A DNA stretch of 64,000 nt from Paraburkholderia heleia NBRC 101817 (GCF_000739775.1 NZ_BBJH01000052.1:1-64000); one strand, 5' to 3'. Shown: positions 54,282 through 63,625, counted from the first letter of the stretch. Notes: generated by a model not told the origin, from the sequence alone. Numbers and translations are program-made.

Positions 54282-54731
54282 ATGGTGGACGTCGTCGATA
54301 CCGCGACGCGCAGCCGGATGATGTCCGGCATACGCGGACGCAACACGAAGCCCGAGAAGCTGATCCGCAGTCTGCTGCACCGCCGCGGCTTCCGCTTTCG
54401 CCTGAACGTACGCGAGCTGCCCGGCCGGCCCGACATCGTGCTGCCGCGCCGGCGCGCCGTGGTGTTCGTGCACGGCTGCTTCTGGCACGGCCACAACTGC
54501 GCGCTCTTCAAATGGCCGCAAACGCGCCCCGAGTTCTGGCGCGAGAAGATCGCGCGCAACCGTCTGAACGACGCCAGGGCGCTCGCCGCGCTCGCAGCCC
54601 AGGGCTGGCGCGTGGCAGTGGTCTGGGAATGCGCGTTGCGTGGGCCGCAGCACGATCCGCAGGCGGTCGTCGAGCGGCTCGCCGCGTGGCTCGAAGACGG
54701 GTCGTCGGCGTGGTTCGAGGCGCGCTCGTAA
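54282..54731 (+). CDS. vsr: Very short patch repair endonuclease Vsr
   Basis: 149 residues. It nicks beside T:G mismatches left by deamination of methylated cytosine. The active-site residues fall at E. coli Vsr positions: Asp51 in ELPGRPDIVLP, His64 and His69 in FVHGCFWHGH. Zn ligands Cys66, His71 and Cys73 are present, with a further Cys in VVWECAL. A GAGG site precedes the ATG. It follows dcm, as in enteric bacteria. Confidence 0.95.
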   Translation: MVDVVDTATRSRMMSGIRGRNTKPEKLIRSLLHRRGFRFRLNVRELPGRPDIVLPRRRAVVFVHGCFWHGHNCALFKWPQTRPEFWREKIARNRLNDARALAALAAQGWRVAVVWECALRGPQHDPQAVVERLAAWLEDGSSAWFEARS

Positions 54732-54917
54732 GACACCCTCGCGAGGCATCACACGACGTGCGTCAACCAGCCGATGCGCAGCGCATGTCACGCTGCGAAG
54801 CTGGCCCTGCCTGAACAGCCCGCGGTGATAAACTCGATCGAGCGGCTGCGCACCCGTCTTCAGGCGTCCAACGTGCTGGCGCAACCATCCAATGACCCCA
54901 AGCGAAGGAGACACCCG

Positions 54918-55421
54918 ATGGCTGATTTCCGACTTTGGTCCGATGACTTTCCCAGCAACGGTTTCATGCCGAAGGCGCAGGAGTTCGACGACCGGGCCTT
55001 CGGTGTCGACGGCGACAATGTCTCGCCGGCGCTGCAGTGGGAGGAGCCGCCCGCCGACACGCAAAGCTTCGCGCTCACCGTCTACGATCCGGACGCGCCC
55101 ACGGGCAGCGGCTTCTGGCACTGGGTCGTGGTGAATATTCCGCCCGACGTGCGCTCCCTCGCCCGCAATGCCGGCAAGGCCGACGGCAGCCTGCTCCCGC
55201 AGGGCGCGGTGCAGGTGCGCAACGACTATGGCACGGTCGGTTTCGGCGGCGCGGCCCCCCCGCGCGGCGACCAACCCCATCGCTACATCTTCCGCGTGCA
55301 TGCGCTCAAGGCGGCGCAACTGCCCGTCACGCCGGAAACGACCAACGCGGTGGCGCGTTTCATGACACATCTGAACGAGGTGGATTCGACCACCTACGTC
55401 GGGCTTTATGAACTGAAATAG
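54918..55421 (+). CDS. YbhB/YbcL family PEBP-like protein
   Basis: 167 residues of the phosphatidylethanolamine-binding protein fold. FDVDGDNVSPALQW-like DRAFGVDGDNVSPALQW, LTVYDPDAPTGSGFWHWVV and HRYIFRVHAL are the ligand-pocket motifs. It has no signal peptide, and the function is unknown in bacteria. An ideal AAGGAG site lies 7 bases before the ATG at 54918. Confidence 0.92.
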   Translation: MADFRLWSDDFPSNGFMPKAQEFDDRAFGVDGDNVSPALQWEEPPADTQSFALTVYDPDAPTGSGFWHWVVVNIPPDVRSLARNAGKADGSLLPQGAVQVRNDYGTVGFGGAAPPRGDQPHRYIFRVHALKAAQLPVTPETTNAVARFMTHLNEVDSTTYVGLYELK

Positions 55422-55483
55422 TCCCCCGGAAAACAAACATCCTGCCGGCGGCGCACGTCCATCGCGCGCCGCCTCTCCCGTCG

Positions 55484-56890
55484 ATGCCCACGCTTTCCCA
55501 ACTCTCCGCCGCTTCCCCCGCCGACATCGAAACCGGCCTGCCCTTCCCGCAGCGTTACTACGCGATCCTCGTGGTCGCGCTCGGCATCACGCTCGCCGTG
55601 CTCGACGGCGCGATCGCCAATGTCGCGTTGCCGACCATCGCGCGGCACCTTCATGCGAGCGCGGCAAGCTCGATCTGGATCGTCAACGCGTATCAGCTTT
55701 CGGTCACCATCTCGCTCCTGCCGCTCGCCTCGCTCGGCGACCGCATCGGCTACAAGCGCGTGTATCTGGCCGGCATGGTGCTGTTCACCGTCGCATCGCT
55801 CGGCTGCGCGCTGGCGACCACGCTGCCCGAACTCGCGTTCGCACGCATGGTGCAGGGCCTCGGCGGCGCGGGGATCATGAGCGTGAACACCGCGCTCGTG
55901 CGCATGATCTATCCGCGCACGCAACTCGGCCGCGGCGTCGCCATCAACGCGATGGTCGTCGCGATCGCCTCGGCGGTCGGCCCGACGCTCGCCTCGGGCG
56001 TGCTCGCCATCGCGACGTGGCCCTGGCTCTTCGCGATCAACGTGCCGATCGGCATCGCCGCGCTGGCGCTGGGTCTGCGCGCCCTGCCCGTGAACGAGCG
56101 GCACCCCGCGCCCTACGACTATCTGAGCGCCGTGCTCAACGCCATTGTGTTCGGCCTCCTGATTTTTGCCGTCGACGGCCTCGGCCACGGCGAGAGCAAT
56201 CGCCTCGTCGCGCTCGAATTCGTGCTCGCCATCGTGATCGGCTGGTTCTTCGTGCGCCGCCAGCTTACGCAGGCCGCGCCGCTGTTGCCCGTCGATCTGC
56301 TCGCCAACCCCGTGTTCGCGCTCTCGATCAGCACCTCGGTCTGCTCGTTCTGCGCGCAAATGCTCGCGTTCGTCGCGCTGCCCTTCATGCTGCAGGAGGC
56401 CTTCGGTTTCTCGCAGGTCGACACGGGTCTCCTCATGACGCCCTGGCCTCTCGTCATCGTCGGCGCCGCGCCGCTCTCGGGGGCGCTCTCCGACCGCTAT
56501 CCGGCGGGCATGCTCGGCGGTATCGGACTCGCGCTCTTCGCACTCGGCCTGCTCTCGCTCGCCACGCTCGGCGCACATCCCACGGCGTTCGATATCTGCT
56601 GGCGCATGGCCTTGTGCGGCATGGGCTTCGGCGTGTTCCAGTCGCCCAACAACCGGCAGATCCTCTCCTCCGCGCCGCGCGAGCGCAGCGGCGGCGCGAG
56701 CGGCATGCTCGGTACCGCGCGCCTCACCGGGCAGACGCTCGGCGCGGCGCTCGTGGCGCTCATCTTCGGCATTGCACCGCAACACGGGCCGACCACGGCC
56801 CTCTACGTGGCGACGGCCTTCGCCGCCGTCGCGGCAGTCGTGAGCCTGTTGCGCCTGATGCCGGGTTCCGCGGCGCAAACGCCGGGCTGA
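55484..56890 (+). CDS. MFS transporter, DHA2 (EmrB/QacA-like) family
   Basis: 468 residues, 12-14 membrane helices. It starts after a short soluble tail at YYAILVVALGITLAVLDGAI, with NVALPTIARHL, SIWIVNAYQLSVTISLLPLA and GDRIGYKRVYLAG, and GLGGAGIMSVN for motif C. DHA2 members export drugs or toxic metabolites by proton antiport. No adjacent membrane-fusion protein or regulator is present, so the substrate is unknown. Confidence 0.9.
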   Translation: MPTLSQLSAASPADIETGLPFPQRYYAILVVALGITLAVLDGAIANVALPTIARHLHASAASSIWIVNAYQLSVTISLLPLASLGDRIGYKRVYLAGMVLFTVASLGCALATTLPELAFARMVQGLGGAGIMSVNTALVRMIYPRTQLGRGVAINAMVVAIASAVGPTLASGVLAIATWPWLFAINVPIGIAALALGLRALPVNERHPAPYDYLSAVLNAIVFGLLIFAVDGLGHGESNRLVALEFVLAIVIGWFFVRRQLTQAAPLLPVDLLANPVFALSISTSVCSFCAQMLAFVALPFMLQEAFGFSQVDTGLLMTPWPLVIVGAAPLSGALSDRYPAGMLGGIGLALFALGLLSLATLGAHPTAFDICWRMALCGMGFGVFQSPNNRQILSSAPRERSGGASGMLGTARLTGQTLGAALVALIFGIAPQHGPTTALYVATAFAAVAAVVSLLRLMPGSAAQTPG

Positions 56891-57000
56891 GCGCGGCCTA
56901 ACCCTGCACGCGCACAGGCACTAACATGGATTCAGGGCGAGCCGCATTCGCGGCCGCGCCCGGCGAGTCAACCTGCCGAATCCGGCAAAGGGGGCTTCCC

Positions 57001-57591
57001 ATGTCACTGATCGTCGCTGGTCGGTTCACGACCTTTCCCGCCGCCGAAGCCGCCGCCGAAAAGCTGTATGCGGGCGGCTTCCTCGAAGAAGACGTCAACC
57101 TGTTCTTCGTCAATCCGCGCGGCCAGCATGCGCGCCACAACGTCCAGGGGACGGCCATGGGCGCGCCGCCCACGGCCGCCGCGGTGCACCCGCATCACGC
57201 TCGCAACATCACCGCAGGAGCCGTGGCGGGCGCCGTCGCGGGCGTGGTGATTTTCAGCGCGTTCTCGGCTGCACTGCCGTCCGTCGTGATCGCGGCCGGC
57301 GTGGGCGCCTGGATCGGGGCGCGCATCGGCGCGAGCGTGGGGGCGAAAGCCGCTGCTCAGCCAATGCCGGCGCACCACGAGAGGGTGCATCGCGAGACGC
57401 GCAGCGACGGTGTGCTGCTCTCGGTGCACGTCTGCTACGAGAATCAGGACCTCGCCGCGCAGTTGCTGCGCGACGGCGGCGCCGCCGATATCGAGTGCGC
57501 CTCAGGCCAATGGCACGACGGACACTGGGCCGATTTCGATCCGACCCGCGCGCCGATGCCGTTCGCCGCGCCGAGCGGCCAGCGGGTCTGA
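57001..57591 (+). CDS. Hypothetical protein with glycine-zipper region
   Basis: 196 residues. The first 60 residues (MSLIVAGRFTTFPAAEAAAE) resemble the ferredoxin-like start of general-stress-17M-type proteins. They are followed by a Gly/Ala-rich hydrophobic stretch (about 73-120: ITAGAVAGAVAGVVIFSAFS and AAGVGAWIGARIGASVGAKA) able to insert in a membrane. A His/Glu-rich soluble end follows. An AAGGGGG site is upstream. The function is unknown. Confidence 0.75.
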   Translation: MSLIVAGRFTTFPAAEAAAEKLYAGGFLEEDVNLFFVNPRGQHARHNVQGTAMGAPPTAAAVHPHHARNITAGAVAGAVAGVVIFSAFSAALPSVVIAAGVGAWIGARIGASVGAKAAAQPMPAHHERVHRETRSDGVLLSVHVCYENQDLAAQLLRDGGAADIECASGQWHDGHWADFDPTRAPMPFAAPSGQRV

Positions 57592-57636
57592 GCGCACGCC
57601 GCGCTGCATATCGCTGCGTACCGACAACGCGGATGC

Positions 57637-57668
57637 AAAAAAACGCGGCGGCCCGAAAGGCCGCCGCG
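57637..57668 (-). terminator. Rho-independent terminator of otsA
   Basis: A 10-bp stem, CGCGGCGGCC (57644-57653) with GGCCGCCGCG (57659-57668), has loop CGAAA. In the minus direction it is followed by TTTTTTT. It also lies after the glycine-zipper gene on the plus strand. Confidence 0.82.
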
Positions 57669-57745
57669 CGGATCCATTTGCGTCGAGACTACATTAGGCC
57701 GTCAGGGGCGGCACACACGCTGCGTCGCCCCTCACTGATGCCTCG

Positions 57746-59224
57746 CTAGGCGCGTGCAGCGCGCTGCGCCTGTTCGGGTTCGGGGGCGCTTGTCTGCACG
57801 GAAGCTTTCCCCGCCGGGGCCGCGTTACGCGCCCTGGCCGTGACCGAAGCGGCCGTCGCGACGCTGCGCAGATCGGCGAGGAACGTATCGCGCCACACCG
57901 AAAGATTGTTCTCGCGCAGCGACGCCATCATGTCGTTGTAGCGCGAGACGCGCTCGGCGTGCGGCATGGAGAGCGCGCGCTCGAGCGCCTCGGCCGTCTG
58001 GTTCAGGTCGTACGGATTCACGACCAGTGCGCCCGGCAGCTGTTCGGCCGCGCCCGCGAACTGCGAAAGCACCAGCACGCCGGGATCGTCGGGATTCTGC
58101 GAGGCCACGTATTCCTTCGCCACGAGGTTCATGCCGTCGCGCAGCGGCGCGACGTAGCCCACCTGCGCCTCGCGGAACAGCGCCATCAGCAGGTTGCGCT
58201 CGTACTTGCGGTTCAGGTACTGGATCGGCGTCCAGTCGAGCTGCGCGAAACGGCCGTTGATGCGGCCCGCCTCGCCTTCGAGATTGCGGCGGATCGTCTG
58301 GTAGGTCTGCACGTCGGAGCGCGTCGGCGGCGCGATCTGCAGGAGCGAGACGCGGCCGTGCCAGCCCGGCCCGTTCTGCAGCAGGCGCTCGAACGCCTGG
58401 AAGCGCTCGGCGAGCCCCTTCGAATAGTCGAGCCGGTCCACGCTCATGATCAGCTTGCGTCCGCGCATGGCTTCGCGCAGGCTGCGCACGGCCTTGCGGT
58501 CGGCGAACTGCGACGAGGCTTTGGCGATGGCGTCCGGATAGATGCCGATCGGATACGCGCCGACCTTCAGAAAGCGGTCCCATGCGTGAACCATGCCGTC
58601 ATCGCTTGCGGTGCCATGGCCGCCGCGCTCGACGTAATCGAGAAAGGCCTGGCGGTCCGCGCCAGTCTGGAAGCCGACCACGTCGTAGTGGCACAGGAAC
58701 TTCATGAGTTCTTCGTGCGGCGGCACCGAGCGCATGACTTCGGGCACCGGCAGCGGAATGTGCAGGAAGAAGCCGATCGGATTCTTCACCCCGAGATCGC
58801 GCAGGCAGCGCGCGAATGGAATCAGGTGATAGTCGTGCACCCAGATGATGTCGTCGGGCTCGATGAGCGGCTGCAACTGGCGCGCGAGCGACACGTTCAC
58901 GCGCAGGTAGCCGCCGTACTCCTGACGCTCGTAGCGTGCGAGGTCGTTGCGGTAGTGGAACGTCGGCCAGAGGGTCGTATTCGAGAAGCCCTTGTAGTAC
59001 TGGTCATAGTCACGCCGGGTGAGACCCACCGTCGCGTAGGTGACGCTGCCCTGCTGCTCGATGACCGGTGCGCACGGCTGCGCGACGGTCTCGCCGCTCC
59101 ATCCGAACCACACACCGCCGGTTTCCTTGAGCGCGTCCAGTACGCCGACTGCGAGCCCGCCCGCAGCGGGACGGCCCTCCTGAGTCGGCGCAACGCGATT
59201 CGATACCACGATCAGTCTGCCCAT
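57746..59224 (-). CDS. otsA: Alpha,alpha-trehalose-phosphate synthase
   Basis: 492 residues. It joins UDP-glucose and glucose 6-phosphate to trehalose 6-phosphate for osmotic and stress protection. MGRLIVVSNRVAPTQEGRPA, PAAGGLAVGVLDALKE, DIIWVHDYHLIPFARCLRDL and MSVDRLDYSKGLAERFQAFE are typical GT20 motifs. A strong AGGAGG site precedes the ATG. The phosphatase OtsB is not within the window. Confidence 0.96.
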   Translation of the reverse strand: MGRLIVVSNRVAPTQEGRPAAGGLAVGVLDALKETGGVWFGWSGETVAQPCAPVIEQQGSVTYATVGLTRRDYDQYYKGFSNTTLWPTFHYRNDLARYERQEYGGYLRVNVSLARQLQPLIEPDDIIWVHDYHLIPFARCLRDLGVKNPIGFFLHIPLPVPEVMRSVPPHEELMKFLCHYDVVGFQTGADRQAFLDYVERGGHGTASDDGMVHAWDRFLKVGAYPIGIYPDAIAKASSQFADRKAVRSLREAMRGRKLIMSVDRLDYSKGLAERFQAFERLLQNGPGWHGRVSLLQIAPPTRSDVQTYQTIRRNLEGEAGRINGRFAQLDWTPIQYLNRKYERNLLMALFREAQVGYVAPLRDGMNLVAKEYVASQNPDDPGVLVLSQFAGAAEQLPGALVVNPYDLNQTAEALERALSMPHAERVSRYNDMMASLRENNLSVWRDTFLADLRSVATAASVTARARNAAPAGKASVQTSAPEPEQAQRAARA

Positions 59225-59447
59225 TGCGGCTCTACCTCCTGTTTCGTTGGGTCCGAAGACGATGCTTCAACTACGTACGCAAGACGCGTGCCGGATCGGC
59301 AGGGTCTGGAGAAAATATCTTTTCGCACAAACGACAGCGCGAGCAAATTCCGCGCGGCAAGCACGCAAGTGCGGATTACCCCGGTGATCTGTCAGGCCAG
59401 GAAACCGGCCTGCACGCAGCGCGCTTCGAACCGCGGCTCGAAGCGGA

Positions 59448-59669
59448 TCAGGCGTCCTGTTCCGAGCCGAGATCGCGCTGGTACTCGATGCCCTCAGCCC
59501 GCGCCCCGCCTTGGTTGTGCTCGCCGTCGGGCGGCACGCCTGGCGCTGCGCGATTCTGGCCTGCGGGGTCGGGCGCAACCGACTGCTGCGGACTGCTCTT
59601 CTCTTGCGAATCGCGCGGGCCACGCTTGCCCGTGTAGCGCGCAGAGCGGCGCAAGGCAGGATGTCTCAT
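59448..59669 (-). CDS. Small hypothetical protein
   Basis: 73 residues, hydrophilic and rich in Arg, Gln, Pro and Gly (MRHPALRRSARYTGKRGPRD), probably disordered. A strong GGAGG ribosome site lies about 7 bases upstream. A TATAAA box on the minus strand near 59717 could be its -10. I do not recognise the family. Confidence 0.65.
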   Translation of the reverse strand: MRHPALRRSARYTGKRGPRDSQEKSSPQQSVAPDPAGQNRAAPGVPPDGEHNQGGARAEGIEYQRDLGSEQDA

Positions 59670-59832
59670 GTCGATGCCTCCAGCGGGAAGGCGGCCACGC
59701 GGCCGTGGCGCTTTTTTATAGTCTAGGGTTCGCCGCGTGAATTCGCCGGTAAAAATGGTGGAGTCTTTGTAACTCGTACATAAAAGCCGTCAGGATCAGC
59801 CGATGGCTACGCGAGGCTGCGCGAGCAGACGC

Positions 59833-60054
59833 TCAGGTGGCGGGCAATGCGCCACGCGAACGATGAAATCCAGAGGAGACCGAAGGGTCGAATGGATACG
59901 CCGTGTGCGGCACTTCACCCGGTTGGGCCGGCGGATCGCCGATGGGCGGGACGTCGGGCTCGCCGGGCGGGTCCGGCGGCGGTTCGTCCGGCTGCGGGGT
60001 ATGCGCGAGCCAGGGCTTCACGCGGACGGCATCACTGGTTATGCAGCTCGGCAT
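59833..60054 (-). CDS. Small proline-rich hypothetical protein
   Basis: 73 residues from MPSCITSDAVRVKPWLAHTP. The middle has repeated PPDPPGEPDVPPIGDPPAQP-like segments, an extended proline-rich chain. A GAGGAG site lies 6-7 bases before the ATG at 60054. It is not secreted as far as can be seen and its function is unknown. The next gene to the left is the small protein above; the sigma-54 regulator lies to the right. Confidence 0.65.
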   Translation of the reverse strand: MPSCITSDAVRVKPWLAHTPQPDEPPPDPPGEPDVPPIGDPPAQPGEVPHTAYPFDPSVSSGFHRSRGALPAT

Positions 60055-60144
60055 CTTTCGCTCCTCATCATGGACGCGAAACTCACACTGCAAGCGTCGT
60101 ACCGCCCGTGCGAGCGCGCAAGGCGTCGCGCTCGCGCATGCTGC

Positions 60145-61530
60145 TCAGGCGCCGGCTGCGCGCGCGGGCGCATCGCCCTTGCCGGCGCTTTCATTGCCGT
60201 ACTCCACAAGACGGTTATAGAGCGTCTTCAGGCTGATGCCGAGGATTTCCGCCGCGCGCGTCTTCACGCCGCCGCATTGCTCGAGCGTCGCGAGAATGAG
60301 CTGGCGATCGGCGTCGGCAAGCGAAGTGCCGAACGGGATCGTCACCGCCGTGCCCGCAATCGGCTTCGAAAGCGAAATCTGCAGCGGTACCGTCGCCGTG
60401 AAATCGCCATCGGTGCCCGACATGATATGCGCACGCTGCACGTAGTTCTTCAGCTCGCGCACGTTGCCGGGCCACGGATAGGCCGCCAGCATGTCGCGCA
60501 CGGCTGCGGGAAACTGCTTTTTCGTGCCGTGACGCTCGTTCAGCTCGTCGAGGAACGACTGGGCGAGCAGCTCGACATCCTTGCCGCGCTCGCGCAGCGG
60601 CGGCAGGCTGATCGGAAACACGTTCAGGCGGTGATAAAGGTCCAGACGCAGCTTGCCTTCGGCAACGGCCTGCTCCGGGTCGCGGTTGGTCGCCGCGATC
60701 AGGCGCACGTCGGTCTCGATTTCTCTCGTCGTGCCCACGCGCATGAACATACCGGTCTCGAGCACGCGCAGCAGCTTCACCTGCAGCTCGATCGGCATTT
60801 CGGTGATTTCGTCGAGGAACAGCGTGCCGCCGTTGGCGCGTTCGAAATAGCCTTTGTGCTGCCGGTCGGCGCCCGTGAACGAGCCGCGCTCGTGGCCGAA
60901 CATCTCGGACTCGATCAGGTTCGGCGAAATCGCGCCGCAGTTCACGGCGAGGAATTCGTGCTTGCGGCGCAGGCTCAGCTGGTGGATGGTCTGCGCGGCC
61001 ACTTCCTTGCCGGTGCCCGATTCGCCCACCAGCATGACCGAGGCGGGCGTAGGCGCGACGCGGCTGATCTGGTCGTAGACCTCCTGCATGGTCGGCGAAT
61101 TGCCGAGCATCAGGCCGAAGCGCCCCATGCGGCGCAACTCGCCGCGCAGCGTGCCGATTTCGGCCTTGAGGTCGCCGGCGCGCGGCAGGCGGTTCAGGAT
61201 CGCCTTGACGCGCTGGAGGTTGATCGGCTTGACCAGGTAATCGATTGCGCCGGACTTGAGCGCATCGACGGCCGTCTCGACCGTCGCGTGTCCGGTGATG
61301 ACCACGAGTTCCACGCCCGAGCGCGGATCGAGATCCTCGAAAAGGTCGGTGCCACTGCCGTCGGGCAGCTTCAGGTCGGTAAAGACCACGTCCGGCGTCT
61401 GCCGCACGAGCTGAATGCGCGCCTCGCGCAGGTCGCCTGCCTGCGCGGTGGTGAGCCCGTCTTCGCTCACCACGGCCGCCAGCGCCTCGCGGGTTTGCTC
61501 ATCGTCATCGACAATCAATACATGTGGCAT
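60145..61530 (-). CDS. Sigma-54-dependent response regulator (NtrC family)
   Basis: 461 residues. The receiver domain (1-120) has phosphoacceptor Asp52 in VVFTDLKLPDG and conserved Lys in YLVKPINL. The AAA+ domain has Walker A GESGTGKE (169-176) and the sigma-54 contact loop GSFTGA (216-221), where the common form is GAFTGA. A C-terminal Fis-type helix-turn-helix contains RAAEILGISLKTLYNRL. No sensor kinase is adjacent. The C-terminal region closely resembles that of the activator at 62543. Confidence 0.93.
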   Translation of the reverse strand: MPHVLIVDDDEQTREALAAVVSEDGLTTAQAGDLREARIQLVRQTPDVVFTDLKLPDGSGTDLFEDLDPRSGVELVVITGHATVETAVDALKSGAIDYLVKPINLQRVKAILNRLPRAGDLKAEIGTLRGELRRMGRFGLMLGNSPTMQEVYDQISRVAPTPASVMLVGESGTGKEVAAQTIHQLSLRRKHEFLAVNCGAISPNLIESEMFGHERGSFTGADRQHKGYFERANGGTLFLDEITEMPIELQVKLLRVLETGMFMRVGTTREIETDVRLIAATNRDPEQAVAEGKLRLDLYHRLNVFPISLPPLRERGKDVELLAQSFLDELNERHGTKKQFPAAVRDMLAAYPWPGNVRELKNYVQRAHIMSGTDGDFTATVPLQISLSKPIAGTAVTIPFGTSLADADRQLILATLEQCGGVKTRAAEILGISLKTLYNRLVEYGNESAGKGDAPARAAGA

Positions 61531-61835
61531 CGCGTCTCGTCAGCCTTGATAGGTGAATGGCTCCAAAGCGCGAGCGCCGCGCCCTTCGCGAGCGCGCCGG
61601 ACGACGTTGCCCGGCGCCGCGGAAGTCGCGACGCACGTGATTGCGCTGCAGTGGAGTACGAAACGTCGGGACGCACGCCCAAGCGGCAAAAGCCTGAATA
61701 TGCGCGGTTTGGCTACAACTGAGCAACAATACCGTCAACAGCGGGCCGCCCGAACCTCGATTGTTGTTGATATCACTATTATAGACGTATTCGAGATAAG
61801 CGGGCACGGCTCTCGCGTGTCCCCGCCACACCCGC
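61531..61835. other. Intergenic region upstream of the NtrC-type regulator
   Basis: 305 bases with no supported gene. It holds an A/T-rich stretch (61760-61800) with a perfect minus-strand -10 TATAAT (61783-61778), but the -35 region is poor. This is probably the promoter of the regulator. Confidence 0.5.
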
Positions 61836-62153
61836 CTAGCTGTGCGGAAACGGCCACGGCATGCCAGCCGAGCCATTCGCGCCGTTCACACCATTCGTCA
61901 CCCGGCTCTTCGCGCCATGTGCGTGCGAGTCCGACGCCCCCCCGGCCATGGCCATTTCCGGGCCCAGTCCGTTGTTGCCCGTCGTATCGGCAAGCGAGCC
62001 GCCTTCGCCTTCCCAGCGGCTCAGATCGCGATAAAAGGTTTGCCGTTGCGCGCGATGGCGCTGCGAAAAACGCCACGCCAGCATGCCCGCCATGGCGCCA
62101 AGCGCGCCGACGGTCACCAGGGTTCCTACCAAACCGTTGCGGTTCTTCGACAT
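61836..62153 (-). CDS. Small single-span membrane protein, unknown
   Basis: 105 residues from MSKNRNGLVG. One membrane helix (about 8-28, LVGTLVTVGALGAMAGMLAW) is followed by a basic, then Gly/Asn-rich soluble tail. A GGGAGAGAG site precedes the ATG. It lies between the two sigma-54 activators; the function is unknown. Confidence 0.68.
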   Translation of the reverse strand: MSKNRNGLVGTLVTVGALGAMAGMLAWRFSQRHRAQRQTFYRDLSRWEGEGGSLADTTGNNGLGPEMAMAGGASDSHAHGAKSRVTNGVNGANGSAGMPWPFPHS

Positions 62154-62542
62154 GTCGCTCTCTCCCAGATACGCCTCGTCAAAGACGGAAGACGCGAGTT
62201 GATTCGAATGACGTCGCCCGGGGCGTGGCCGACGCGCCGCCCCTATCAACGCAGACGGCGCCGGGCTCTGCAAGTTCCGCAGCAGGATGCATGCCACGCC
62301 CGCTCGCGCTTGCCTCGCCAGGTCCATTGCCCTGTCAGGCGCGGCAGTGGTTAAATGTTTACGCGCCAGCGCGATGCGAATCTCGTTGATGCCAACCTTC
62401 GCGGCCGTCGGAGCGGCAAGTTCCGCACCTGTCCTGGACGGCCAGCCCCGGATCGCAGGGCCTGTTCGCCGATACGCGCAGCCGCATGCCGACGCGCGCA
62501 GCAACGAACGCCCCGCACTACCTTTGCAGGACGAAACCCCCT
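62154..62542. other. Divergent intergenic region
   Basis: 389 bases between the small membrane protein and the second sigma-54 activator. In-frame codons upstream of 62543 reach an ATG at 62486 with no ribosome site, so I treat them as non-coding. No clear promoter is seen. Confidence 0.4.
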
Positions 62543-63625
62543 ATGGCGTCAATCGAGCCGGGCTCGCCCGCCGCCACAAAGCGTAACAGCGGAAACAACG
62601 GAAATGCCGCAGCGGATGCGGACCCGCGCATCGCGGGATTGCAGTCGTACGGTCTGCTGTACGGCTCGTCGGCGGTCATGCTGGAGCTCTATGCGCAGAT
62701 CGAGCGCGTGGCCGTGACCGAGGCGACGGCGCTCATCGTCGGCGAATCGGGCACGGGCAAGGAACTGATCGCCCGCACGATCCACGCGCACAGCGAACGC
62801 CGTGACGGCCCGTTCATCCCGGTCAACTGCGGCGCGATCCCCGACGAGCTGATCGAGGCCGAGTTGTTCGGTCACGAAAAAGGCAGCTTCACGGGCGCCG
62901 TGCAGGCGCGCGACGGCCACTTCGAGCACGCGCGCGGCGGCACGCTGTTCCTCGACGAAATCACCGAAATGTCGCTGCTGCATCAGGTGAAGCTGCTGCG
63001 CGCACTCGAAACCGGCGAGTACTTTCCGGTGGGCGGCAACGAGGCGATTCGCGGCGACGTGCGCATCATCGCCGCGACCAACCGCGACCCCATGACGGCC
63101 GTGAAGGAAAACTGCCTGCGCGAGGACCTGATGTACCGGCTCGCGGTGTTTCCGCTGCGCGCCCCGCCGCTGCGAGAACGCGAGCGCGACCGCGAACTGC
63201 TCGCGCAGCATTTCCTCACCGAACTGAACGACCAGGAAGGCACGCAAAAGGCGTTCAGCAAGCGCGCGCTCGAAACCGTACGCAACTGGTCGTGGCCCGG
63301 CAACGTGCGCGAACTGAAAAACGCCGTGTACCGCGCGTTCATCCTCGCGGAAAAGGTCGTGGAGATCGCGCATCCGCAACTGGTGCCGCGCGTGAAGAAG
63401 CCCGTCACGCAGGGCGACGCGATGAGCGTCTGGATCGGCACACCGCTCGCCGATGCGCAAAAGCAGATCATCCTCGGCACGCTCAAATACTGCGGCGGCG
63501 ACAAGCGTCTCGCGGCGCGCACGCTCGGCGTGAGCCTCAAGACGCTCTACAACCGGCTCGGCAGCTACGGCGCCGACGATGGCGAAACCGAAGCGCCCGC
63601 CGACCCGGACACGAACGAAGCCTGA
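62543..63625 (+). CDS. Sigma-54-dependent activator without receiver domain (AAA+ and Fis HTH)
   Basis: 360 residues from MASIEPGSPA; the ATG at 62486 is possible but lacks a ribosome site. Only about 40 residues of unstructured sequence precede the AAA+ domain. Walker A is GESGTGKE (67-74), the sigma-54 loop is GSFTGA (114-119) and Walker B is TLFLDEITEM. The Fis-type helix-turn-helix is RLAARTLGVSLKTLYNRLGS. With no sensory domain it must be controlled by its level, by a partner protein, or by mixing with the related regulator 1 kb away. Confidence 0.9.
   Translation: MASIEPGSPAATKRNSGNNGNAAADADPRIAGLQSYGLLYGSSAVMLELYAQIERVAVTEATALIVGESGTGKELIARTIHAHSERRDGPFIPVNCGAIPDELIEAELFGHEKGSFTGAVQARDGHFEHARGGTLFLDEITEMSLLHQVKLLRALETGEYFPVGGNEAIRGDVRIIAATNRDPMTAVKENCLREDLMYRLAVFPLRAPPLRERERDRELLAQHFLTELNDQEGTQKAFSKRALETVRNWSWPGNVRELKNAVYRAFILAEKVVEIAHPQLVPRVKKPVTQGDAMSVWIGTPLADAQKQIILGTLKYCGGDKRLAARTLGVSLKTLYNRLGSYGADDGETEAPADPDTNEA

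Noticed and set aside
51925..54731. A genomic island integrated at tRNA-Arg
   Set aside because: No integrase gene, no repeat of the tRNA 3' end and no clear composition change within the window; dcm-vsr alone is not enough.
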